Assembly: GCF_014529705.1 (NCBI RefSeq)
Contig: NZ_JAANIH010000029.1
Coordinates: 42,836-106,835, forward strand
DNA: 64,000 bases
Source of the DNA: Bradyrhizobium campsiandrae
GTDB taxonomy: Bacteria > Pseudomonadota > Alphaproteobacteria > Rhizobiales > Xanthobacteraceae
Direction of reading: 5' to 3'
A model generated the notes under the pieces. The model did no database searches. It saw only the letters and a list, made by a program, of their open reading frames with translations, and was not told the DNA's origin. The position numbers and the translations under genes were made by a program. Each line of letters begins with the position of its first letter. The stretch's first letter is position 1. Positions 52,286-60,924 of the stretch are shown piece by piece.

Positions 52286-54328
52286 TTAAGCCTGCCGCGC
52301 AGTGGGCGCGGGGCCGGACCGGGGAGGCGCGCCCTCGACCTGCCGCCAGTCCGACTGCGCCTCGTCCGCGCTCTCGAAAATATGCGGGGCGACGCCGCGG
52401 CGCTCCAGCGCCTCGCCGAGCTTGATCCGCAGGAAGCCCGATGTGGTGTAGCGCGACACGCCGACATAGAAGCGGTCGACCAGGCTGCGCACCATGGCCG
52501 AATAGTCGTCCAGCAGCTCCGGCAGAATCGAGAAATTGTCATAATTGACGATGGCGTAGACCTTGCGGCCACGTGGGGTGAGCCTGGCCTCGACGATGCG
52601 CGCGATCGCGTCGATCTCGGCTTTGCTGCGCAGCGGATAGCGCTCCAGATTGACGAAGAACAGGTTCTGCTCCTCATCGAGGGTGAAGCGCTGATCGAGC
52701 GGGATGGTCAGCAGCCGTTCGCGCAGATCCATGGGGCCTTCGCGGAAGATGCGCGCATCCATGGGGGCAGGATCGCGCGGGATCAGCGGCTTGAAATCCA
52801 TCAGGCGCAGGATGTCGCGCTCGATGTCGATGCCGGGCGCGACCTCGTTGAGCTCGAGTCCATCGGGCCGTAACGCGAACACGCAGCGTTCGGTCACGTA
52901 CAGCACGCGCTGTCCGCGCGCGGCGGCGAAGGTGCCGCTGAAGGTGACATGCTCTACCTTCTCGACGAATTTCCGCGACTTCGCCTCCTCGACGATGGCG
53001 AGCTGTCCGTCATTGACCGCGATCCGCTGCTTGCCGGCCGCAAAGGTGCCGACGAACACCACCTCCTTGGCATTCTGGCTGATATTGATGAAGCCGCCGG
53101 CGCCGGCAAGCTTCGGCCCGAACTTGCTGACATTGAGATTGCCGATGCGATCGACCTGGGCGAGCCCGAGGAAGGCGGCGTCGAGGCCGCCGCCGTCATA
53201 GAAGTCGAACTGATAGGGCTGATCGATCACGGCCTGGGTGTTGATGGCGGCGCCAAAGTCGATGCCGCTTGCGGGAATGCCGCCGATCACGCCGGGCTCG
53301 GCCGTGAGCGTGATGAGGTCGATGATGCGCTCCTCATTGGCGACGGAGGCGATGCCTTCGGGCATGCCGATGCCGAGATTGACGACGCTGTTGGCCTTCA
53401 GCTCGAAGGCGGCGCGGCGCGCGATGATCTTGCGTTCGCTCAAGGGCATCACCGGCAACGACGTCGCGCGCACCCTGATCTCGCTCGAATAGGCAGGATT
53501 ATACGGCGTGCCGAAGGTCTGCCAGTGATGCTCGGGTTTGGCGACGACGACGCAATCGACCAGCACGCCGGGGATCTTGACCTGGCGCGGATTGAGGCTG
53601 CCGCTCTCGGCGACCCGCTCGACCTGGGCGATGACGATGCCGCCGGAATTATGCGCGGCCATGGCGATCGCCAGCGCTTCCAGCGTCAGCGCCTCCTTCT
53701 CCATGGTGAGATTGCCGTCGGGATCGCCTGTCGTGGCGCGGATGATCCCGACATTGATCGGGAAGGTCCGATAGAGCAGGCATTCTTCGCCGCGCAGCGT
53801 GATCAGCTCCACCAAATCCTCGGTGGTGCGTGCATTCAGCTTGCCGCCGCCGTGCCGGGGGTCGACGAAGGTGCCCATGCCGACACGGCTGACGTGGCCC
53901 GGCCGGCGTGCGGCGATGTCGCGGAACAGATGCGTGATCACGCCCTGCGGCAGATTATAGGCCTCGATCTGGTTTGCGATGGCGAGCTGCTGAAGCTTTG
54001 GCGCAAGCCCCCAGTGCCCGCCGATCACGCGGCGGACCAGGCCCTCATGCGCGAAATGGTTGAGGCCGCGATGCTTGCCGTCGCCCTGGCCGGCGGCATA
54101 GACCAGCGTCAGATTGCGCGGCTTGCCTTGCGTGTAGGGCGCATCGCCCTCGCTCGCCAGATAGAGCTCTTCCAGCGCCAGCGCGATCTCCTCGGCAAAG
54201 CCGATGCCGACGAAGCCGCCGGTGGCGACCGTGTCGCCGTCGCGGATCAGCATCACGGCTTCGGTCGCGGTGACGATCTTGCCCTTCTCGGAATTGGGCA
54301 GGTAAGCCAAGGCGGGATGCTGGCTCAC
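52286..54328 (-). CDS. Acyl CoA:acetate/3-ketoacid CoA transferase
   Basis: A 680-residue protein in which both CoA-transferase halves are fused. The alpha-like half has LIRDGDTVATGGFVGIGFAE, the beta-like half NSVVNLGIGMPEGIASVANE with the candidate catalytic Glu. The last 110 residues (LLTIPLDQRFTLDEEQNLFF onward) form an extra domain typical of this subgroup. It moves CoA between short acids, making an activated substrate for catabolism. It follows the MFS transporter after a hairpin, so one transcript from the sigma-54 promoter probably covers both. No membrane or signal segment. Confidence 0.92.
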   Translation of the reverse strand: MSQHPALAYLPNSEKGKIVTATEAVMLIRDGDTVATGGFVGIGFAEEIALALEELYLASEGDAPYTQGKPRNLTLVYAAGQGDGKHRGLNHFAHEGLVRRVIGGHWGLAPKLQQLAIANQIEAYNLPQGVITHLFRDIAARRPGHVSRVGMGTFVDPRHGGGKLNARTTEDLVELITLRGEECLLYRTFPINVGIIRATTGDPDGNLTMEKEALTLEALAIAMAAHNSGGIVIAQVERVAESGSLNPRQVKIPGVLVDCVVVAKPEHHWQTFGTPYNPAYSSEIRVRATSLPVMPLSERKIIARRAAFELKANSVVNLGIGMPEGIASVANEERIIDLITLTAEPGVIGGIPASGIDFGAAINTQAVIDQPYQFDFYDGGGLDAAFLGLAQVDRIGNLNVSKFGPKLAGAGGFINISQNAKEVVFVGTFAAGKQRIAVNDGQLAIVEEAKSRKFVEKVEHVTFSGTFAAARGQRVLYVTERCVFALRPDGLELNEVAPGIDIERDILRLMDFKPLIPRDPAPMDARIFREGPMDLRERLLTIPLDQRFTLDEEQNLFFVNLERYPLRSKAEIDAIARIVEARLTPRGRKVYAIVNYDNFSILPELLDDYSAMVRSLVDRFYVGVSRYTTSGFLRIKLGEALERRGVAPHIFESADEAQSDWRQVEGAPPRSGPAPTARQA

Positions 54329-54357
54329 GGCGTGTTCTCCCCTGTTGAGCTTGTCAG

Positions 54358-54380
54358 GAGCGGCCGTTCGATGGCCGCTC
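54358..54380 (-). terminator. Hairpin between transporter and CoA transferase
   Basis: GAGCGGCC/GGCCGCTC with a seven-base loop in a 73-bp intergenic gap. It lacks a good T-run, so it is more likely to stabilise the mRNA or to attenuate partly than to stop transcription. Confidence 0.4.
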
Positions 54381-54401
54381 CGTCATTCAGCGCGCTTGGC
54401 G

Positions 54402-55706
54402 CTAGCCGACCTTGCGCGTTTCGGTGGCGAAATAGACCGAGACCACGGTGATGATCGCGAGGGCGATCATGTAGAGCGAGATCGGCCAGGTCGCGGGCGC
54501 ATAGGCCGTCATCAGGCCCGTCGCGATCAGCGGCGACAGCGCGCCGGCGAAGATCGAGGCGAGGTTGTAGCCGAGCGAGACGCCGCTATAGCGCACCTTG
54601 GTGCCGAACAGCTCCGACAGGAAGCTCGCCTGCGGGCCGTACATCGCCGCATGCCCGACCGCGAGGCCAAGCACGATCGCGATCCAGGCGAGTTGCGGGT
54701 TCCTGGTCGCCAGCAGCATGAACAGCGGGAACGACATCAGCGCCGAGAACACCGCGCCGAAGATGTAGATCGGCCGTCGCCCGACCTTGTCGGAGAGCGC
54801 GCCGAAGGCCGGAATGGTGAAGGTCTCGATCGCGGCTGCGATCAGCACGCCGTTCAGCATGTCCTGCTTGTTCATGCCGAGCGATTGCGTGGCATAAGCC
54901 AGCACGAAGGTGGCGTAGATGTAGAAAAAACCGTTCTCCGCAAAGCGCGCGCCCATCGCGAGCAGGATGTTCTTCGGGTACATCCTGATCGCCTCGAGGA
55001 TCGGCATCTTGACGTCCTGCTTGGCGTCCTTGACCTTCTGGAACTCCGGCGATTCCGCGATGGTGAAGCGGATCCACAGGCCGACCAGCACCAGCGCGAT
55101 CGAGAACAGGAACGGGATGCGCCAGCCCCAGGCATAGAGCTGCGCGTCCGTCAGCATCGCCGAGACCACCGAGAACACCAGCGTGCCGAGCACGAGGCCG
55201 AGCGGCGCCCCGAGCTGCGGCCAGCTGCCGTAAAAGCCGCGTCTGTCCTCCGGCGCATGCTCGACCGCCATCAGCACGGCGCCGCCCCATTCGCCTCCCA
55301 AGCCAAAGCCCTGCACCAGGCGGCAGGTGACGAGCAGGATCGCAGCGCCGATGCCGGCGGTCTCGTAGGTCGGCAGGAAGCCGATCGCCGCGGTCGCCGC
55401 CCCCATGATCAGCAGCGTCAGATACAGCATGGTCTTGCGGCCGATCTTGTCGCCGTAATGGCCGAACACGACCCCGCCGAGCGGGCGCGCGATGAAGCCG
55501 AGCGCGTAGGTCGCGAACGCCAGCAGCGTACCCATCATCGGATCGAAGGTCGGAAAGAACAGCTTGTTGAAGATCAGCGCGGCGGCCGTGCCGTAAAGGA
55601 AGAAATCGTACCACTCGATGGCCGTGCCGATCAGGCTCGCGGTGGCGACCGTGACGTGCGAGGGCTGTCTCGTCGGAAGCCGATGGACTGAGATCGCTTC
55701 ACTCAT
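54402..55706 (-). CDS. MHS-type MFS transporter
   Basis: A 434-residue twelve-segment symporter of the metabolite:H+ symporter group, which carries organic acids. Diagnostic stretches are GTAIEWYDFFLYGTAAALIF (segment 1), GHYGDKIGRKTML (loop 2-3 motif) and LGGEWGGAVLMAVEHAPEDR. ATG 55706 has GGGAGG ten bases upstream; the extension to 55745 is not used. A sigma-54 promoter lies about 62 bases before the start, and the sigma-54 activator gene is the next one upstream. Together with the CoA transferase it suggests uptake and activation of a short organic acid. Confidence 0.93.
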   Translation of the reverse strand: MSEAISVHRLPTRQPSHVTVATASLIGTAIEWYDFFLYGTAAALIFNKLFFPTFDPMMGTLLAFATYALGFIARPLGGVVFGHYGDKIGRKTMLYLTLLIMGAATAAIGFLPTYETAGIGAAILLVTCRLVQGFGLGGEWGGAVLMAVEHAPEDRRGFYGSWPQLGAPLGLVLGTLVFSVVSAMLTDAQLYAWGWRIPFLFSIALVLVGLWIRFTIAESPEFQKVKDAKQDVKMPILEAIRMYPKNILLAMGARFAENGFFYIYATFVLAYATQSLGMNKQDMLNGVLIAAAIETFTIPAFGALSDKVGRRPIYIFGAVFSALMSFPLFMLLATRNPQLAWIAIVLGLAVGHAAMYGPQASFLSELFGTKVRYSGVSLGYNLASIFAGALSPLIATGLMTAYAPATWPISLYMIALAIITVVSVYFATETRKVG

Positions 55707-55767
55707 CTTGCGTCCTCCCTGGTTGCGAATGCGCATGTGCAGCATGCGTCATTGTGCAAAAGCGAAG

Positions 55768-55783
55768 AGCAAGGTCCGCGCCA
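55768..55783 (-). promoter_or_regulatory. Sigma-54 (-24/-12) promoter
   Basis: Minus-strand TGGCGCGGACCTTGCT has the GG and GC dinucleotides with exact -24/-12 spacing and matches the consensus TGGCAC-N5-TTGCW at all but one conserved base. It is about 62 bases upstream of the MFS start and just downstream of the sigma-54 activator gene. Confidence 0.8.
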
Positions 55784-55808
55784 GTTGCGCTTCGATTGCG
55801 CAAACTGG
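55781..55808. promoter_or_regulatory. Inverted repeat next to sigma-54 promoter
   Basis: CCAGTTGCGC - TTCGATT - GCGCAA(A)CTGG. Its edge overlaps the -24 element by three bases. It has the TGCGC symmetric form of activator binding sites but is closer than a usual upstream activating site, so it could equally be a repressor operator. Confidence 0.5.
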
Positions 55809-55901
55809 CTGAAAAGCCGGCAATTTCCACTCAACGCAGGAAAGGAAGCGTTCCGAGCCGTGTCAGGAATCCGAGACTCCAGACAAGATCAGTCTCGAAA
55901 C

Positions 55902-57344
55902 TCAGACGGACGTCGCTCCCGAGGCGAGACCGAATTTGGCGAGTTTCTTGTAGAAGGTCGCGCGTGAGATGCGCAGCATCTTGGCGGCTTCCGAGATCTG
56001 GCCATTGCTGGCGGCGAGCGCCTGTTCGAGCGTGTGCTTCTCGAATTCCGCCTCGGCCTCGGCATAGGGCACCACGATGCCGGCGGCCCGTGCCGTCGCA
56101 GCCGGCCTCGAATCCGTGCCGACGGGGAGGATGCGGGCAAAATCGTCGCCGGTCAGCCGGCCGGAATCGCTCAGGATCAACGCACGCTCCAGCACGTTGC
56201 GAAGCTCGCGGACATTGCCCGGCCAGTCGTAGCGCGCGAGCGCCGACAGCGCGCTCGGCGTGATCTTGGCGCTGATATAATCGCCGGAGGCGCTGATGTC
56301 CTCAAGCAGCCGGGCGCTGATCTCGGGAAGATCGTCGAGGCAGTCGCGCAGCGGCGGCAAATCGATCGAGAGCACGTTGAGACGGTAGTAGAGGTCGGGC
56401 CGGAACGCGCCGTCGCTGACGCGCTTGCGCAGATCGACATTGGTGGCGGCGACGACGCGCACATCCACCTTGGAGATCTTGTCCGATCCGAGCGGTTCGA
56501 TCTCGCGCTCCTGCAACACGCGCAGCAGTTTGGCCTGCAATTGCAGCGGCATCTCGCCGATCTCGTCGAGAAACAGCGTGCCGCCGTCGGCAATCCGGAA
56601 CTTTCCCTCGCGTCCCTTGCGATCCGCGCCGGTATAGGCACCGGGCGCGGTGCCGAAAAATTCCGATTCGATCAGCGTGTCGGGGATCGCGGCGACGTTG
56701 ACGCTGACGAACGGCTTCTCGGCGCGGGAGGAGGCGTTGTGAATGGCCTGCGCCAGCATCTCCTTGCCCGTTCCGGTCTCGCCGGTGAGCAGGACCGTGA
56801 CATTCTGCCGGGCGGCGCGGCCGGCGAGCTCCTTGGCCTGGGCGATCCCAGGCGTGGTGCCGACGAAATCGGCGAACGTGAAGCGCGCCGCGCGGGCATT
56901 CGACAATTGCCGCCGCGCCAGCCGCAGGTCGCTCTCGAGCTGCGCGACGCGCGCCAGCAGCGGCTTGAGGCTTTCGAGATGATCGTAGAGCACGAAGCCG
57001 ATCGCGCCGATCACGTTGTGCCTCTCGTCCTCGATCGGCATGCGCGTCACGACCAGCTGCTCGCCGCCGAGCTCCATGATGTCGAGCAGGATCGGCTCGC
57101 CGGTCTCCACCACCTTGCGCATCAGGCTGTTGGGGATGACCTCCTCGATCGGACGTCCCATCGCCTCCGATACGTGCTTGAGGCCGAGCGACGCGAGATA
57201 TTTCTCGTTGACGTAGATCACCCGCCCGGCGCGGTCGATCGCAATGGCGCCCTCGCACAGACGCTCCAGCCGCTCGAACAGCGTCACCATCGCCCGCGCG
57301 CGGACATAGGCGGGATCGCTGACGTCGGGGGAGATGTGGGGCAT
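55902..57344 (-). CDS. Sigma-54-dependent activator (PAS-AAA-Fis)
   Basis: A 480-residue bacterial enhancer-binding protein. A PAS domain (about 22-125, AIDRAGRVIYVNEKYL) senses the signal. The AAA+ core has Walker A GETGTGKE (188-195), GAYTGA (235-240, the loop that contacts sigma-54, with Tyr for the usual Phe) and Walker B GGTLFLDEIG (254-263). The Fis-type HTH is at the end (QISEAAKMLRISRATFYKKL). It lies directly upstream of the sigma-54 promoter of the MFS gene, so it is very probably its activator. The signal may be the transported acid. ATG 57344 assigned without a strong ribosome-binding site. Confidence 0.93.
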   Translation of the reverse strand: MPHISPDVSDPAYVRARAMVTLFERLERLCEGAIAIDRAGRVIYVNEKYLASLGLKHVSEAMGRPIEEVIPNSLMRKVVETGEPILLDIMELGGEQLVVTRMPIEDERHNVIGAIGFVLYDHLESLKPLLARVAQLESDLRLARRQLSNARAARFTFADFVGTTPGIAQAKELAGRAARQNVTVLLTGETGTGKEMLAQAIHNASSRAEKPFVSVNVAAIPDTLIESEFFGTAPGAYTGADRKGREGKFRIADGGTLFLDEIGEMPLQLQAKLLRVLQEREIEPLGSDKISKVDVRVVAATNVDLRKRVSDGAFRPDLYYRLNVLSIDLPPLRDCLDDLPEISARLLEDISASGDYISAKITPSALSALARYDWPGNVRELRNVLERALILSDSGRLTGDDFARILPVGTDSRPAATARAAGIVVPYAEAEAEFEKHTLEQALAASNGQISEAAKMLRISRATFYKKLAKFGLASGATSV

Positions 57345-57502
57345 GGCGCGCCTCGGGGAGGTCAGCCTGTGTATTTACCAAAAGGGCTGTGATTTCAAAG
57401 GAGAATCGGTATGGCGGGGTCAACGCAGAAGCCCGCGCCGCACACTCGGTCGTCGTCCCGGACAAGCGCGCCTCAAGCGCGCGCCGATCCGGGACCCATA
57501 CC

Positions 57503-57580
57503 CCCAGGGAGGAGTTTGGCGAAGACTCGGAGTGGGCATCTCGCACAGCAACTGCCGCCCGTGGTTATGGATCCCGGGCT
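57503..57580 (+). repeat. Dispersed intergenic repeat, copy 1
   Basis: GGGAGGAGTTTGGCGAAGAC, then CGGAGTGGGC and GTGGTTATGGATCCCGGG. The same blocks occur in reverse orientation at 62401-62492. Non-coding, about 80-100 bp, with the look of a short mobile repeat. Confidence 0.6.
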
Positions 57581-57623
57581 CGCGCCTTGCGCGCCCCGGG
57601 ATGACAGCGGTGGTCGCGGGCCG

Positions 57624-59369
57624 CTACCTTCGATACCCGCTCGCCCGCGAATAGCCCTGGCGGTTCTGCTGCGCCGGACGCGCCGACACGCTGGCGCGGG
57701 ACTCGCTCGAGGCGGGGGTGGCGAGCTTCAGCTCTTCGAGGAAAATGGGCCGGGCGAAGTAATAGCCCTGCGCGTAGCGGATCTTGGTCGCGGCCTGGAG
57801 ATAGGCGAGTTCCTCGTAGGATTCGAGGCCTTCGGCGATGACAGTCATGCCGAGCGCTTCGCTCAGGGATTCGATCGCGCGCAGAATACCCTGGCTGCGC
57901 GGCCGCTTATGGATGTCGGTGATGAAGGAGCGGTCGATCTTGATCTCGTCGGCGGTGATGTCGGCGAGCGCCGACAGCGACGAATAGCCGGTGCCGAAAT
58001 CGTCGATGGAGATGCCGACGCCGAGCTTGCGGAACATCGGCAGGATCTCGCTCTGGAAGTGATTCTTGGCGACGAAGGCGTCTTCGGTCACCTCGATCAT
58101 GAAGCGTTGCGGAAAGCCGGTGTCCTCCAGCGCCTGCGCAAAGCTGCGCATGAATTCGGGGTTGTCGGCCTGTTTGGCGGCGACGTTGATGCTGATGGTC
58201 GCTTCCGCGCCGAATGTGTCGTTGATCAGGTCGATCGACTTGACGATCTCGGCCAGCACGAGATGGGTCAGCTCGTCGATCAGGCCGAGCTCGCTGGCGA
58301 GATTGATGAACGAGCCCGGCGCCTGGATCACGCCCTCGTCGTCGCGCAGGCGCACCAGGGCCTCGATGCCCTTCACGGCCTGGGTGCGGATGTCGACTTT
58401 GGACTGGAACGCGCAGCAGAAGCGCTTTTCGAGGATGGCGAGCCGCAGCGACTGCTCGATCTTCATCCGCGCCAGGGCCTCGCGCTCCATGCCGGAATCA
58501 AAGAAGGCTACCGATCCCTTGCCGTTGTTCTTGATGCGATACATCGCGATATCGGCATTCTGGCGCAGCGTCTCGAAATTGCGGCCATGATCGGGATAGA
58601 GACTGATACCGACCGAGGTGGAGGCGAACACTTCCGAATTGTCGATGAAGAACGGCGCGGTCAGCCGCTCCAGCGTCGACTGCATGAACTCGGCGACTTC
58701 CTCCTGGCTCTGGATCGGCGACAGCAGCAGCAGGAATTCGTCGCCCGAGATGCGCGACAGCATGTCGGAATCGCGCAAGTCCCGCCCGAGCCGCTTCGAC
58801 AGCTCGACCAGCAGCGCGTCGCCGACGGCGTGGCCGTAATAGTCGTTGATGTGCTTGAAATTGTCGACGTCGAGAAAGGCAAGCGCAAATCGTTCGCCCG
58901 CGCGGTCGCGCGCGAGCAGGCCATTGGCGCGATGCTCGATCACGCGGCGCGAGGGCAGTCCGGTCAGCTCGTCGAAATAGGCCGAGCGGAACAGCTGGTC
59001 CTCGAAATTCTTCTGCTCGGTGATGTCGGAGGACGCCGAGATCAGCAGCTCGCGTCCGGCGAGGCGGACCGGTCGATGAGTGGTCAGCAGCACCTGGCGT
59101 GCGGCTCCGTCGTTGAACGCCTCCTCGGAGACGACGGACTGGCCGGACTTCAATGCTTGCTGGCAGGCTTCGCGGCGCGGTGCGAGATCGGGCGAGGGGC
59201 GGCTGCCGTCGATGCCGAGCTGGGACGCCGCGACGTCATTGACCAGCAGAAGCTCGCCCTGCGCGTCCTGCACGGTGAGGCCGGCAGGCAGCATTCTAAC
59301 GATTTCCTTGAGAAATCCGAGTTCGGCTTCATTCGCGCCGTGAGATGCATTGTCGTTCATAGAATTCAT
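57624..59369 (-). CDS. PAS-GGDEF-EAL protein, probably phosphodiesterase
   Basis: A 581-residue cytosolic protein. A short PAS (about 15-120), GGDEF-like domain (about 130-300) and EAL domain (about 310-560) are present. The cyclase motif is degenerate: SGDEF in SRISGDEFLLLL replaces GGDEF, so synthesis is doubtful. The EAL domain keeps EALVRLR and DDFGTGYSSLSA, so it should be a c-di-GMP phosphodiesterase with a regulatory GGDEF domain. The tail (SRASVSARPAQQNRQGYSRA) is disordered. It is transcribed alone. Start ATG 59369 (MNSMND) lacks a clear ribosome-binding site. Confidence 0.9.
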   Translation of the reverse strand: MNSMNDNASHGANEAELGFLKEIVRMLPAGLTVQDAQGELLLVNDVAASQLGIDGSRPSPDLAPRREACQQALKSGQSVVSEEAFNDGAARQVLLTTHRPVRLAGRELLISASSDITEQKNFEDQLFRSAYFDELTGLPSRRVIEHRANGLLARDRAGERFALAFLDVDNFKHINDYYGHAVGDALLVELSKRLGRDLRDSDMLSRISGDEFLLLLSPIQSQEEVAEFMQSTLERLTAPFFIDNSEVFASTSVGISLYPDHGRNFETLRQNADIAMYRIKNNGKGSVAFFDSGMEREALARMKIEQSLRLAILEKRFCCAFQSKVDIRTQAVKGIEALVRLRDDEGVIQAPGSFINLASELGLIDELTHLVLAEIVKSIDLINDTFGAEATISINVAAKQADNPEFMRSFAQALEDTGFPQRFMIEVTEDAFVAKNHFQSEILPMFRKLGVGISIDDFGTGYSSLSALADITADEIKIDRSFITDIHKRPRSQGILRAIESLSEALGMTVIAEGLESYEELAYLQAATKIRYAQGYYFARPIFLEELKLATPASSESRASVSARPAQQNRQGYSRASGYRR

Positions 59370-59399
59370 GAATCTTGTTGTTTCAGCGCGCCTTTGCAA

Positions 59400-59630
59400 T
59401 GGGCGCGATCATGCTCGGTTCCCTCTTAGGTTTGGTTAAGGGGTCCGAAGAAATACGGGGGTGTTTTGTGAGAAACTTGCGACGAAATGAGGCGCGCCGC
59501 CCATCGTCATTAACGGAAGGTCAACGGCGCCAGTGAAAGCGCGAGCATCGCGCGCGGTTCGCTTTCGTTTATGGCACGACGAGAGGCGTCGTCGGCATTG
59601 ATAGGATCGAATGTGAGCTCCGGGCGTGGT
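59400..59630. other. Promoter region of GGDEF-EAL gene
   Basis: About 230 bp with no gene. It carries the upstream region of the 59369 gene and ends at the palindromic repeat 59631-59762, so together this is about 370 bp of non-coding DNA before the HWE kinase stop at 59771. Confidence 0.4.
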
Positions 59631-59762
59631 CCACCTCCCGAAGGGAGAGGTCGGATCGCATCGTAAGATGCGATCCGGGTGAGGGGCTCTGGTCTCACTG
59701 GGTGCCGCGGCCCCTCACCCGAATTGCTGCGCAATTCGACCTCTCCCCGCTGGGGAGAGGTG
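59631..59762. repeat. Bradyrhizobium-type palindromic repeat
   Basis: Two opposed units: CACCTCCCGAAGGGAGAGGT at the left and CCTCTCCCCGCTGGGGAGAG at the right, each joined to GGGTGAGGGG or its complement. Same family as 63866-63931. Large hairpins of this kind are frequent between Bradyrhizobium genes. Confidence 0.75.
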
Positions 59763-59770
59763 AACCACTG

Positions 59771-60736
59771 TCATTCGCTCTTGGGAATGCGACATTGCAT
59801 GATGCAATGCAGCCCGGTCTTCAAATACGAAATCTCGGTCTTGCCGTCGAAGGCGGACAGCGCCGATTTCAACAGCTTGGTGCCGAAACCGGGCGCCGAG
59901 ATGTCTCCGACGGTCGGTCCCTCGGTTTCGTCCCACGTCACGGTCAGCCGATCGTCGCTGACGGTCCATGACACCTGCAGCAAGCCGCGCGGGGAGGAGA
60001 ACGCGCCGTATTTGCCGGCATTGGTGGCGAGCTCGTGAAACATCAGCGACAGCGTCACCGCGAGCTTCGGCGGCAGGAACAGGCGGTCGCCGTTGAGGGT
60101 GAAACGGACATGGCCGTAGGGGCCGAGCTCCGAGATCAGGAGGTCGCGGATGTCGCAGCCGGCCTTGTCGATCCGCGAGATCAGGTCGTCGGTCGCGGCC
60201 AGCGACCGCAGCCGTGGGTCGATCCGAGCCCAGACCTGCGGCTGATCGTGCAGCACCTGATGCAGCACGGCGTGGACGGTCGACAGCTTGTTCTTCAGCC
60301 GGTGCTGCAACTCGTCGACCAGAACCTTGCGATAGTCCTCCTCCTCGATCAGGCGTCTGGAGATCCGGCGCTGCTCCGCCAGCATCGTGCGGTAGTGCTC
60401 GACGCCCCAGATCGTCAGCGCCGAGACGCCCCAATAGAGCGTCAGCAGCGCGAAGCGCGCACGATCGGCATAGGCGTCGCCAAAGTTCACGACGACACCG
60501 AGGACGCCGCCGACCAGCGCCGTCACGACCCCGAGCCGAAGGCCGCCGAAGGCGGCTGCAAAGAATACGGCTGGAAAGTACGGCGTGAAGTAGACGTCGG
60601 GGCGGACATGCGCGAGACCCCAGCGCGCCAAGGTCGCGACCAGCAGGCAGGCTACCGCGAACGCGATGCTCAGGCCGAGCGATGGCGGCGCCACGCCCTG
60701 CCAGCCCTTGCGGAATTCCTCGATCAGCTTCCCCAT
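59771..60736 (-). CDS. HWE-family sensor histidine kinase
   Basis: A 321-residue kinase. The N-terminal 115 residues are a DUF4118-like membrane block with four segments (LSIAFAVACLLVATLARWGL ...). The kinase is of the HWE/HisKA_2 type: DELQHRLKNKLSTVHAVLHQ carries the phospho-His, and HELATNAGKYGA is the N-box peculiar to this family. Such kinases in rhizobia act in the general stress response or light sensing. No response regulator is adjacent. ATG 60736 is chosen because the hydrophobic block follows; the extension upstream is an intergenic repeat. Confidence 0.9.
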   Translation of the reverse strand: MGKLIEEFRKGWQGVAPPSLGLSIAFAVACLLVATLARWGLAHVRPDVYFTPYFPAVFFAAAFGGLRLGVVTALVGGVLGVVVNFGDAYADRARFALLTLYWGVSALTIWGVEHYRTMLAEQRRISRRLIEEEDYRKVLVDELQHRLKNKLSTVHAVLHQVLHDQPQVWARIDPRLRSLAATDDLISRIDKAGCDIRDLLISELGPYGHVRFTLNGDRLFLPPKLAVTLSLMFHELATNAGKYGAFSSPRGLLQVSWTVSDDRLTVTWDETEGPTVGDISAPGFGTKLLKSALSAFDGKTEISYLKTGLHCIMQCRIPKSE

Positions 60737-60823
60737 GCAGAAGTCTTCTTTGCCGAAGATGCCAAAATTGTGTTCGCTGGCCGGCGACAACTGGAAGGCG
60801 TGATATAGCGACGAGCAACGATG

Positions 60824-60922
60824 CCGTAGGGTGGGCAAAGGCGCGCTCTTCGCGCGCCGTGCCCACCAACTCTCTCCATCGCGAAGAATGCGTGGGCACG
60901 CTTCGCTTTGCCCACCCTACGG
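60824..60922. repeat. 99-bp inverted-repeat element
   Basis: Perfect 17-bp terminal arms: CCGTAGGGTGGGCAAAG (60824-60840) and its complement (60906-60922), with further symmetric GTGCCCAC/GTGGGCAC inside. Non-coding, MITE-like. It lies directly after the P450 gene stop (60925, minus strand). Confidence 0.75.
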
Positions 60923-60924
60923 TA

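Noticed and set aside
57411..59429. 672-codon plus-strand frame
   Set aside because: Antisense to the PAS-GGDEF-EAL gene, with no recognisable domain.
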